Of a stretch of 64,000 nucleotides of DNA, positions 26,701 to 34,685 are shown piece by piece. Every line of letters begins with the position of its first letter. Positions within the stretch are counted from its first letter, which is position 1. Source of the DNA: Druceiella hillmani (Eukaryota > Arthropoda > Insecta > Lepidoptera > Hepialidae); the NCBI GenBank assembly GCA_039881145.1, contig JAYKKI010000023.1, positions 3,200,501-3,264,500 of the forward strand. Reading direction: 5' to 3'. Position numbers and translations under genes: made by a program. The notes below the pieces were generated by a model. The model made no database searches. It was not told the DNA's origin and saw only the letters and a list, made by a program, of their open reading frames with translations.

Positions 26701-29700
26701 CATTGCCCCAAAAAGAATTGTATGCTGCAGACATGTGTATTACCATTAGGTTCATTATTTCATCCCCTTTTCTATAATTCTCTAAAAATCTTTACATTTG
26801 AGTGGCACCAGTCAGAAATGACCCGGATATGAGCAGAGGATGCTCAAAGAATTAAGGCAGCGATCACATTGCTAACTTGATACTTTGCTTGTCAGTTTCC
26901 GCATAAAAATTATTAAAGTTGGATAAGATTGATTAGATGGCAAAGCAATGTTATAGATATACACATGTATAGACAGGACATATTTTTAGTCCGAGATTTC
27001 TGTTTGCCTTTACAGTTCGAGTTGATGCTACATTAACCTTTTCACATTTTATATATTTGTGTTTAAATATTTTATACTAAATAACTTGGAATTCACCAGT
27101 TACATTTAATTTTATTATATAAGTCATAAACATTACCAGATTGCATACTTTTTTTGCGAAGGCTAGTTTTGTATATCGATATGTCACATATACTTTTTGT
27201 CAGCTTCTGCCTTTCCTATAATATACTACATTATAAAGAAGATGTTTGGAAGAAACAATTAGCTTAATTTAGAGAAAATTGTATACCGATTTTTTATTTG
27301 GCAGTGAAAGTGTTACATACAAACCTTTTTCTTATGCATTCTACATGTGGCATGCTTTATTGTAAAGAGTAATAATTCTACTTACATAAAACTCGTTATT
27401 GGCAAAACTGATAAAGTCTTTGGTCAAATGATCCTTGATCAAGCCCAAGTCATTTAATAATATGCAAGGGGTTGACAGTTTGTAGTATCCCACGTATTTG
27501 TTGTGTTTTGTTTTCCTGCAATTGTGAAATAAAGATATTAAAATTTTTATAACAATAAATGTTGATCAAATGCTACTATAAAAGAGGTATGGATGTATGG
27601 GGACAACTCAAAATGCATGAGTAGTAAAGAATAAAGTTTTGTAATTTTTGTCAATACATGCAAGACTTTATGTTAAATAAGTCACATATTCTACGCTTCG
27701 GATTTATATGAAAGTAACACTGTCATCATCGAGTGAATAGGAAAATTTATGCAAAACAGTTCCTTTTCTCAATAATTTATAAAATTAAATTGTTACTTAA
27801 CAAAGTCATGAAAAATTTTGCCATTTAAATGAATGTTATATTTTCACATATCTTATTAGTTTTCAGTTGATACCATTCCATGACAGGTATGAAAACATGA
27901 AATGAGAACTTTCTAATGTTATTCACATCTATATTTGAGTCATTGTGTAATATAAATATATAAATGCATTGTGTAATATATACCGATACATATCAGTATA
28001 TAAATATATACAGATACTTATAAAATATACATAAAATGCAATGTCCGTCTGCTTATAACCTGAATTCTATTGAATTCTCTATATTCACATTTATGAGGCA
28101 TGTCCTAGAGTGTAGGTAAGCAGGAAGCACTGCAAATGGCGAAGACAGCAGCGGTGCTGGGTGCAAAAGATGAAATCATTCCATCACTAAAGTTTGGATC
28201 ACATATTTCACGCGAGTGGAGCTATAACTGCTTTAAAATTAAGCTTTAGATATCTGAGAGAAAATAGGCTATGACAGAGAAACAGATGGACAGACTACGA
28301 GCGAATTTCATAAGTGTTTCTAATTCCTAGCTTTAGTACAAAATATTAAAAACGACAGCTAAAAAAAGAAATAATAAAGGTATTTTATAGACGTAGAACT
28401 AACAAATTTAATAAAATTATTAGAAACCAAATAATATCAAACTTTAATTTATAAATGCTACTTGTGTTGGACCATAACCTAGACGACAAACAGATTTCTG
28501 AGTCATAGTTGTTACACAAGAATAGTTGATTCCATACACCATAAATACAAATAGATATTAAATTTCTGTGAACTAAATTGTGTACTAAGAAACAAAATCA
28601 AATCATTAAACTGAAAGTATTTATGTGATAACTTATTGACTCCAGATGAATATTCAGTCAATAACTATGTTTGTTGTTTATTAACTCTTATCAATTTATT
28701 GGATTATATCATGTTCAGAATTGTTAATACATAAATCAAATCATTTTTCCATCTAAAATATTATAAAAAAGTGGAGAAAAGTATATTTGGTTTTTAGATA
28801 GAAAGAAATTAATATAGGATATTAGTTTTAGTCGTATGTACGAGTTTTGTACAAAGGACATTTTACTTTTCTTCTCTTCTTTCAGCGGGTGTAAGTGACA
28901 CACTTTCAGATTCGTCTAATTTAGCAGGTCAAATATATTGTATAGAGTTTGACAATGTCAAATTTTTTTTCTCATAAATCATAAAATTATATTTATCATA
29001 ACATGTATATAATATTTTACAGATTTGCGTCTATTATTATCAATATTGGCATGATCAGATCATGTGTTTTCACGCTTTGACTAGTTTAAAACACACAGCT
29101 GATTAGATATCTATGTTAAATTATAAATATTGCGTCCTCCAGGGAGATAAGCAACAAAAATTGTAAAGCACAAAAGAAATAATTTTTATATTATATATAT
29201 TTTTTAAAAAATTACTCCTAATTTTATGGCAATCCAATATTTGAACTTGCTAAGTATATATAAAAATATCAAATTTGCGTATAGGTCACATATAGGATTA
29301 CATTAGAGTAGAGCAGGAAATATAAACGCAAGAAAAACTATGACCATGTATAAATAACTAAATATGCTGGTATTCATTTAATTTTTAAAAGTAGTGGGAT
29401 ATGTTCCATGTAAAATGCCAAATTCATTGATTAATTATTGCTTGACATTTTAGTACAATCTGCCATCGCATAACTTGCACGACGCTACGTCACAACAAAT
29501 GTTAAAATTGAAAACTGGCAAATCAAGTTTAATTTAACACTTACCACATAACAATATAACTAACTTGATTGAAATCTACACCTATATCTTTTAAAAAAAA
29601 GTCTTTTACTACTATACTGACTAGAAAGTATTGTATAATTTTTTGTAATTCCATAATGATAATGAAATATGGGACGATAATATTGCACATCTCCACATGT

Positions 29701-32700
29701 TCAATGTGACATCTTGTGCCGACGTGACGACTAAATGCTAATGAAGTTATTTTTCACAATTAAATGTAACTACGTGATGTAGTATTATTTCTACTTTCTT
29801 TAATTTCTTTACCACAACCTAGGTTTCATTGTATTACAACATCTTCAGGTGGGATATTAGCAAAGATTGTATTTTTGATTAGTTTGTTAGTTTATTATTG
29901 CAACTGCAGCATTTTTCATATACTGGCTAGAAAGTATTGTACAATTTTTTGTAATTTCATAATGATAATGAAATATAGGACGATAATATTGCACATCTCC
30001 ACATGTTCAATGTGACATCATGTGCCGACGTGACGACTAAATGCTAATGAAGTTATTTTTCACAATTAAATGTAACTACGTGATGTAGTATTATTTCTAC
30101 TTTCTTTAATTTCTTTACCACAACCTAGGTTTCATTGTATTACAACATCTTCAGGTGGGATATTAGCAAAGATTGTATTTTTGATTAGTTTGTTAGTTTA
30201 TTATTGCAACTGCAGCATTTTTCATATACTGGCTAGAAAGTATTGTACAATTTTTTGTAATTTCATAATGATAATGGAATATAGGACGATAATATTGCAC
30301 ATCTCCACATGTTCAATGTGACAATATGTTCTGACGAGACGACTGAATGCTAATGAAGTTATTTTTTATTAGTTTGGTAGTTTATTATTGGATGATTGTA
30401 GGTAAGACAACTAAATCCCATCAACACCTAAATTTTAAGAGTTCATATTTTAATTTTTGTTCAAGAATAATATTTTATAAAATAAATCTGTGATAATGGG
30501 CAATATTTGATCTTTGTGTATTATTTTCAGAATGCATTGTCAAATGTATAATATTAAATATTTTACATCTTGATATTTTAGTAATGAAATAATTTATTAC
30601 TTTTTATATCCAACCAGATTATTTAGAACTTACTTTTTTGCAATACTAAAGCCAAAGTTAACAGAGTGGATGACTTCAAATATTGAATATATTTGGCGTT
30701 AATATTGAATAATATTGAATATATTTTTGTAGAAATTCATTATTCACAATTAAATGAAATAATACTACATCACATAGTTTCATTTAATTGTGAGAGAGGA
30801 TGACATTAAATTTTATATTTTACATAAGACATAAAGCACTCGGCTGACACATACACAACCACACAGTAAACATCTCATGTTAATATGGAAACATAATTGA
30901 ATATAAAAATACAATTATTTTTCACTTTCTTTTAAATTTTTTTTAATATAAATATTGTAACATGCAAGTGAATAAATTTGTATAATGTCTATAAAGCTTA
31001 AGAACCAAGTTTTTGACATCATTTTTGAAAATTGGTAAACTTGAAAAGATTTTATATATGACTTAAAACATTTACAATACTCTTGAATCAATTCTGGTAG
31101 AGAGAATTATAATAATATCAAGCGATAGATTTAATTTGTATTACTTTTGATTATAATATAACTATACTTATTTTTTGATGTATTGTTGTATAGTACCATA
31201 ATAATTTATCAACCATGTAACTTTATACACAAATTGAAATGTATCAATTAACATTAATTGGAGACAATTAGTTGTGAACTTTTCTACAGAAAAATAAAAG
31301 AAGTTCAATGTTCATTATAAAACCTTTGAAGTAACATTCATTTGAAAGAAAAATGGTCAAGCTGTTATTGATCTATATCAACTTAGAGTGAAATAATTAA
31401 AAATTGTATAAATTGATATATGAATTAATATTTTCTAACAATTTATTCGTATAAATATATACACGGTGTCTGGGAATAAATGTCGGACAAGGAAAGTCGT
31501 TATTCGTTGACTGAAAAATAGTCAAAAGCAAATTTAAAAGATGACTTTTTTCAGAAAATTCTAAATAATGTACATAATTACTTGTCATTTTTTTCATATA
31601 CACGATACTTCACATGAATCAACATAGCTCGGGTTAATGTAGTGGTTGCGTACGGCTGGCGTAAGCTTGTGTGCATGCGTAGCGGTATTAGGTGTGTTAA
31701 AAAGAGTTATGTGTTATATTTTTTTTGCACTCAATTAGAAAAAGACGTTTTTACGTTTTATTTCAAAGACAGTTTATTCCTTTATATCCAACAAATAGCG
31801 TCTTTCTTTGTCTTTCTTTGTCACTATTCGTAAAAAATATATTACAAATAACTCTTTTTAACAGACCTAATACCACTACCGCACGCACACAAGCTCATGC
31901 TAGGCATACACAACCACTATATTAACCCGAGAGGTGCTGATTCCCAAGTGCAAGTATCGTGTGTATGAAAAATATGACACATATTGTTATAAATTATCTG
32001 AAAAAAAGTCATCTTTCAAATTTGATTACTATTTTTCAGTCAAAGAATAACGTTTTTCTTTGCCCGACATTTATTTCTAGACACCATGTATATTTATACA
32101 TAGATATGTGTGTATATAAATATACATATGTGTAAATATACATATATACATAAATCACTATATGATTATTGTAATTCGATACAATAATCATTTCCTGATT
32201 ACAATATTTTAATAAAGTGTAAGTAATGGATCTTTCATTCTATGACTATGTAACAATTTATTGCTCTAATCCATTCTACCTATGAGATATAATCTTGTGA
32301 CCTTATTTTCATAATGACAAGGTATACAAATTATTCACTGTATTTCCAGATATTAGTGGTGAATAACATCATTATTTCATATCGTCTACATAGAATTGTA
32401 TTATATTCTTATCTTTTGAAGATAAGAATATATATTCTTATCTTTTTAAGAATGTTATTATATTCTTATCTTTTATTACCACCGAAGTGTTCGTTTTTAG
32501 TGGCAATTTGAAATGATGTAAAGAAATAATAAAAACTAGGATATTTAATACATCTTCAGTTCCATATTTGTAAAGATAATTAGTTATGAAAATATACATC
32601 ACTCGCCAGTAAGTAGTCCATAAATTGTTTGCACTAAATTTATACGAAGGTATAAACGTGCATCTGTTTGTGCTCGCAAAACTCAATATGTAATCAGTAG

Positions 32701-34329
32701 ATTTCTATATATCGATAGACAGAAATTCTGACACAACGTAGTATTCGATTACGCGCACATTTGTATTAAAAAAACTTTTGGTTATTAGTTTTTTTTAAAA
32801 TACCTTCCTATCTAATTTCTGTAACATCGAGAATTCAAAAGAAGAATTAGTATACAAGGTTTTACAAAGTATCAAAACAAATGATCAAAATCACGCATGG
32901 TTGAGCATACGAGCAATTCTAGCAACTAAAAATGTTAGTGTATCTATACAATATAAACAACATCATTCTAAACAGAATCGCAGGTGAAACAGTGACATAC
33001 AAAACCATTGACTCCATGACGAACCAAAGTGAAGTAGTAAATTTTCCAACAGAATTTCTTAATTCACTATATCCCCGGATTACAGTCGCAAATTAATCAG
33101 CCAAATTTATACAATGGCACACAATTATTTGTTAAAAAATTGATGATGATCTAATTGAAGCAACAATTCTGGTCGGACCTCATAATGGTGAAGATGTACT
33201 ACTTCCACGAATACCACTCATTCTGACCGAAATGGCATTCGAGTTCAAACGACTTCAATTTCCAATACGCCTTGCGTTTACTATGAATAACAGCCCAAAG
33301 GCAATCTTTGCAAGCATGCGGTTTGAATTTAGAAAATGATTGCTCTTATAGGCAATTATACGTTGCATGCTCCAGAGTCAGTTAACAATCTAATTTTTAT
33401 GTCAACACAGAAAACAGGTAAACAAATAATATAGTCAATCCACTAGTTTTATAATTAAAAATAATTTTCTGTAAAAAACATTGTTTTTCTCCCTTTCCTT
33501 TCATTCCACATAGCCATTGAAACCCAAGGCAGGGTACTGAAATGAATGAAAAGATTTTCAAAAGTTAGAAAAAAGTATAATATTTTGAGTGAAGGATTTC
33601 TTTATATAGTATCTTAAGTATTTTTCTAACTTTATATATTATTTTATAATATATCTACAACACGGACGTTTAGCAAAATGCTAAAGGCATTTTTATAACT
33701 TTTCTGTTATATATACGAATAAATTGCATAATTAATTGGAAGTATTATCTGTAACATATTTCTTTATATAGTATCTTAAGTATTTTTCTAACTTTATATA
33801 TTATTTTATAATATATCTACAACACGGATGTTTAGCAAAATGCTAAAGGCATTTTTATCACTTTTCTGTCATATATACGAATAAATTGCATAATTAATTG
33901 GAAATATTATCTGTAACATATTTATTTATATAGTATCTTAAGTATTTTTCTAACTTTATACATTATTTTATAAAAAAGAGCCTGTAATTTGTACTCGCAA
34001 GAAAGACTGGCGATTGATATTTAAGCTTTTACAAAATATTCAACTAAAACTTTGCGTTTATTTTCCATATGCAAACAAATTAATTTACAACTTACTTAAA
34101 TGCATTCTGCGTATCAAAAACTCAAACTGAAATTACAAACTTACATGTACATATCCCTGAACACTTCGCCATAATGTTGCGTTCCGGTGACCATATTTCC
34201 ATAATTACCAAACAACCATTTCGGCTCTTCATAAGGTATATTCCTTTTTGCCCAATATCTATGATTCCACGTTAAAATTGAATACATTAACAATAATAAA
34301 ATTGCAACCGATACGAAAATAAGAATCAT
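12423..34329 (-). CDS. Cytochrome P450 gene A, complete, 9 exons, 503 aa (clan 3, CYP6/CYP28-like)
   Basis: CDS is complement(join(12423..12592, 13157..13423, 14199..14325, 18655..18749, 19385..19521, 24925..25112, 25329..25541, 27386..27515, 34145..34329)), 1512 nt, no in-frame stop, and all junctions GT..AG in matching phase. Seen in the protein: a hydrophobic N-terminal anchor (residues about 1-20), helix-C WxxxR (W126-R130), an I-helix DGYET (301-305), K-helix ETMR (359-362), PERF (420-423) and the heme loop PFGEGPRICLG with ligand Cys446. About 500 residues is normal for the family. By family knowledge it is a heme monooxygenase held in the ER membrane that takes electrons from P450 reductase; clan-3 insect P450s often oxidise plant compounds and insecticides. 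The substrate is unknown. Start chosen at 34329 because the same ATG and exon length occur in gene D. The large introns are full of transposons. The subfamily name is not certain. Confidence 0.93.
13157..13423 (-). CDS. P450 gene A exon 8 (residues 359-448, ExxR, PERF, heme loop)
   Basis: 267 nt, acceptor TTTCCAG, donor GTAAGT. Carries ETMR, FDPERF and PFGEGPRICLG (FxxGxRxCxG satisfied). About 83% identical to the matching exon of gene B (15 differences in 90 residues by hand alignment). Confidence 0.97.
13495..13590. repeat. Minisatellite, about 3 copies of a TTATTGTTGAAATGATCAACTA-type unit
   Basis: Imperfect tandem copies within intron 7 of gene A. Confidence 0.6.
13677..13701. repeat. 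Palindrome TTGGGCTACCT-ATA-AGGTAGCCCAA
   Basis: Perfect 11-bp arms around a 3-bp centre, within intron 7 of gene A. Confidence 0.8.
14199..14325 (-). CDS. P450 gene A exon 7 (residues 317-359, J helix)
   Basis: 127 nt, acceptor ATTTTAG, donor GTAAGT. Encodes LAWNPAVQDKLRDEI, the standard J-helix pattern, and ends at the start of the K helix; Glu359 of ExxR is split across the junction with exon 8. Confidence 0.94.
14735..14795. repeat. (TA)n microsatellite
   Basis: Nearly pure TA repeat broken by one TG step. Confidence 0.9.
15342..17062. mobile_element. Non-autonomous element with diverged inverted ends
   Basis: About 200 bp at 15342-15545 is the diverged reverse complement of about 16885-17062. 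Outer ends share ACCAAAAAGGGG-type sequence and the match continues for some 170 bp. TA dinucleotides flank both sides, suggesting a Tc1/mariner-type insertion, but no transposase is visible inside. Confidence 0.5.
18655..18749 (-). CDS. P450 gene A exon 6 (residues 285-316, I helix)
   Basis: 95 nt, acceptor TTTCAG, donor GTTAGT. Contains the oxygen-binding I-helix motif as D301-G-Y-E-T305. The usual motif is [A/G]Gx[D/E]T; here the first position is Asp, while the Glu-Thr pair is kept. Confidence 0.93.
19385..19521 (-). CDS. P450 gene A exon 5 (residues 239-285)
   Basis: 137 nt, acceptor TTTTTCAG, donor GTAATT, phase 2 in and phase 1 out. Encodes a Lys/Glu-rich G to H-helix segment ending RNDFFQHML..., the usual clan-3 lead into the I helix. 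Gene B has the same end at the window edge. Confidence 0.9.
20520..21905 (+). mobile_element. Decayed copy of a dispersed arthropod repeat ORF of unknown class
   Basis: Joined across frames it gives LCLGLQADYTKHCCFLCLWD, then IKEELPV, KYNPLIKG, PAFKYLKT, DAKLKEGIFVRPQ, KIHFLHS, DFFPENLGS, DEHFHQS and LADYC. I recall this series (cysteine pair with W-D, Phe-His-rich block) from uncharacterised multi-copy insect proteins linked to mobile DNA, but cannot check. Broken by many stops and frameshifts. Confidence 0.5.
22090..22450 (+). mobile_element. Transposase-like fragment, class uncertain
   Basis: After DKYREYVKEKK the reading gives FYYSRKYRAYNLLVYKS, then FWCGIWRKSSG and ILFCDSYRSNNLLAYVHFG. 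This resembles a DDE-type repeat protein with YYSRKL.AYNFT, W.E and SDNC.GQN.N blocks. Stops interrupt it. Confidence 0.4.
22900..23825 (+). mobile_element. mariner transposase pseudogene
   Basis: Recognised in order across frames: KIMATIFWDLEGVLLIDYKD (catalytic-core FWD), then ALHNVGFDIFDHP, SPDMFPSDYYLFPKLKKG (the conserved PHPPYSPDLAPSDYxLF..L region) and KKFSSNEEVKDAVSTYF, ending ERWEKCIRVPGKYIEK. Several frameshifts and stops, so inactive. Confidence 0.8.
24925..25112 (-). CDS. P450 gene A exon 4 (residues 177-239)
   Basis: 188 nt, acceptor TTTACAG, donor GTATGT. A competing GTAAGG six bases upstream would break the frame into exon 5, so GTATGT is chosen: its leftover AG plus A of exon 5 gives Arg239. 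Covers the helix E-F region (LAGKLTTDMIAKVIF). Confidence 0.9.
25329..25541 (-). CDS. P450 gene A exon 3 (residues 106-176, WxxxR)
   Basis: 213 nt, phase 0 at both ends, acceptor CTTTCAG, donor GTGAGT. Contains W126-K-R-S-R130, the helix-C WxxxR motif that contacts a heme propionate. Confidence 0.94.
25542..27385 (-). other. Intron 2 of gene A, nothing recognised
   Basis: A+T-rich, no open frames of note, no clear repeat except short near-direct wording around 26460-26510. Confidence 0.5.
27386..27515 (-). CDS. P450 gene A exon 2 (residues 62-105)
   Basis: Acceptor TTGCAG, donor GTAAGT, 130 nt, entering in phase 2 and leaving in phase 0. It encodes the region before helix B, including KYVGYYKLSTPCILLND, the usual clan-3 pattern after the N-terminal hinge. 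Too short to be found by ORF length; located by splice sites and frame continuity. Confidence 0.92.
27516..29613 (-). other. Intron 1 of gene A, 3' third
   Basis: An AT-rich simple repeat (27945-28040) with partial duplication of ATTGTGTAATATA, and a patch of more even base composition at 28085-28300 with no coding pattern. Confidence 0.5.
29812..29853 (-). ncRNA. Hammerhead-like ribozyme, array unit 1
   Basis: Minus strand: CCCAC, core CTGAAGA, stem II GTTGT/ACAAT closing on AAT, GAAA core, self-complementary ACCTAGGT stem III, T, then GTGG that pairs with CCAC (stem I). Odd: one extra U between the CUGAAGA core and stem II, and U at the cleavage position, so activity is uncertain. Confidence 0.55.
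30118..30159 (-). ncRNA. Hammerhead-like ribozyme, array unit 2
   Basis: Same motif as unit 1, exactly 306 bp away, with identical core and stems. Confidence 0.55.
30735..30790. repeat. Inverted pair of Penelope-like 3' ends
   Basis: CACAATTAAATGAAA (minus-strand tail end) is followed within a few bases by a plus-strand tail that ends TTTCATTTAATTGTG, making a head-to-head palindrome. Confidence 0.5.
31462..32088. mobile_element. 627-bp foldback MITE, TA-flanked (mariner-like termini)
   Basis: Left arm 31462-31720 and right arm 31850-32088 are inverted copies with scattered differences. Ends are CACGGTGTCTGGGAATAAAT and the complement of CATGGTGTCTAGAAATAAAT, each next to TA. The GGTGT...AATGTCGG wording resembles mariner termini. 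The middle 130 bp has no gene; ORFs inside are chance. Confidence 0.75.
32090..32160. repeat. AT-rich TATACATA-type simple repeat
   Basis: Variable ATATACATA/TGTGTA steps next to the foldback element. Confidence 0.6.
32404..32475. repeat. ATTCTTATCTT hairpin plus two further copies
   Basis: ATTCTTATCTT-TTG-AAGATAAGAAT is a perfect 11-bp hairpin (32404-32428), followed by two direct copies of TATATTCTTATCTTTT-like sequence. Confidence 0.65.
32880..33430 (+). mobile_element. Helitron helicase C-terminal remnant
   Basis: In shifting frames: W-LSIRAILATKN, NNIILNRIAGETVTYKTIDS, VVNFPTEFLNSL, IDDDLIEATILVGPHNGEDV, LLPRIPLI, FEFKRLQFPIRLAF, QSLQACGLNLEN and QLYVACSRVS. These are the final motifs of the Pif1-like helicase of Helitron RepHel proteins (ending in the VACSRV box). 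Frameshifts and stops make it inactive. No terminal CTRR hairpin could be placed with confidence. Confidence 0.75.
33601..33972. repeat. 162-bp tandem repeat, 2.3 copies
   Basis: TTTATATAGTATCTTAAG begins at 33601, 33763 and 33925, so the period is exactly 162 bp. Each unit holds TTTAGCAAAATGCTAAA, a small hairpin. One diverged monomer lies in intron 1 of gene D at about 1669-1771. Confidence 0.85.
34145..34329 (-). CDS. P450 gene A exon 1 (residues 1-62, membrane anchor)
   Basis: Encodes the signal anchor, rich in Ile, Leu and Val, followed by a basic segment (WAKRN) and the Pro-containing hinge IPYEEPKW. The exon ends TAC AT before a GTAAGT donor (phase 2). It differs from gene D exon 1 at 9 of 61 residues. 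Confidence 0.95.
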
Positions 34330-34385
34330 TTTAAATTAAATGTTAACAACACGAAGTCGAGCGCAAGACTAAATATTTGAATCAT
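34326..34385 (-). promoter_or_regulatory. Upstream ORF of gene A, stop overlapping the P450 start (ATGA)
   Basis: A 19-codon uORF beginning MIQIFSLALDF lies in the predicted 5' UTR. Its TGA overlaps the P450 ATG as ATGA, an arrangement that allows termination-reinitiation control. Gene D has a shorter uORF sharing QIFSLALD. Function is inferred. Confidence 0.4.
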
Positions 34386-34410
34386 TTTAATAATAAAGAT
34401 AACAAGAGCG

Positions 34411-34446
34411 TTGATGAAGCAGCCTCTTAATCATTATGTGTTTATA
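34411..34446 (-). promoter_or_regulatory. Core promoter of gene A: TATA box and initiator
   Basis: On the minus strand, TATAAA (34446-34441) precedes TTCATCAA (34418-34411). The A of the TCA initiator-like core at 34415 is 31 nt from the first T of TATAAA, the standard spacing. This would give a 5' UTR of about 86 nt. The initiator block is conserved in gene D, but the TATA there reads TTTTTAATC. Inferred only. Confidence 0.5.
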
Positions 34447-34555
34447 AATGTTTATCAGGCAATTTACTTAACTAAGGAATAAAACTTGCAAAATTTTAGA
34501 ACATTTTTAATTGGATCTTTAATATTTTTATGCATTTTTAATTAAAATGGAAGCA

Positions 34556-34685
34556 ATTAAATGAAACTACGTGATGTAGTATTATTTCTACTTTCTTTAA
34601 GTTCTTAACCACGACCTAGATTTCGTTGTATTACAACATCTAAAAGTAGAAATAATACTACATCACATAGTTTAATTTAACAATA
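34556..34685. mobile_element. Foldback of two Penelope-like tails upstream of gene A
   Basis: A minus-strand tail with a truncated hammerhead-like motif (stem II and GAAA kept, CTGAAG lost) is joined to a plus-strand tail. Arms of about 38 bp (around TACTACATCACRTAGTTT) pair to form a large hairpin. It starts about 230 bp upstream of the gene A start and is absent from the matching place in gene D. Confidence 0.6.

Larger units (their letters stand above)
29614..30390 (-). mobile_element. Tandem array of 306-bp units with hammerhead-like motifs (retrozyme-like)
   Basis: Unit starts CTAGAAAGTATTGTA at 29621, 29927 and 30233, giving an exact 306-bp period. Copies 1 and 2 are complete and nearly identical; copy 3 has an internal deletion that removes the ribozyme. 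Each complete unit has a hammerhead-like motif on the minus strand. The ribozyme and the sequence 3' of it match the Penelope-like tails at 36400 and 40560, but the sequence 5' of it does not, beyond about 20 bp. No ORF. Tandem monomers of about 170-400 bp with hammerheads are described as retrozymes in animals; assignment here is by that likeness. Confidence 0.65.

Noticed and set aside
29614..30390. Direct repeats considered as a CRISPR array
   Set aside because: 306-bp near-identical units with no short repeat-spacer alternation, in a eukaryotic intron.
31642..31925. Two overlapping ORFs inside the foldback element
   Set aside because: They run through the inverted arms and spacer and mirror each other by chance.
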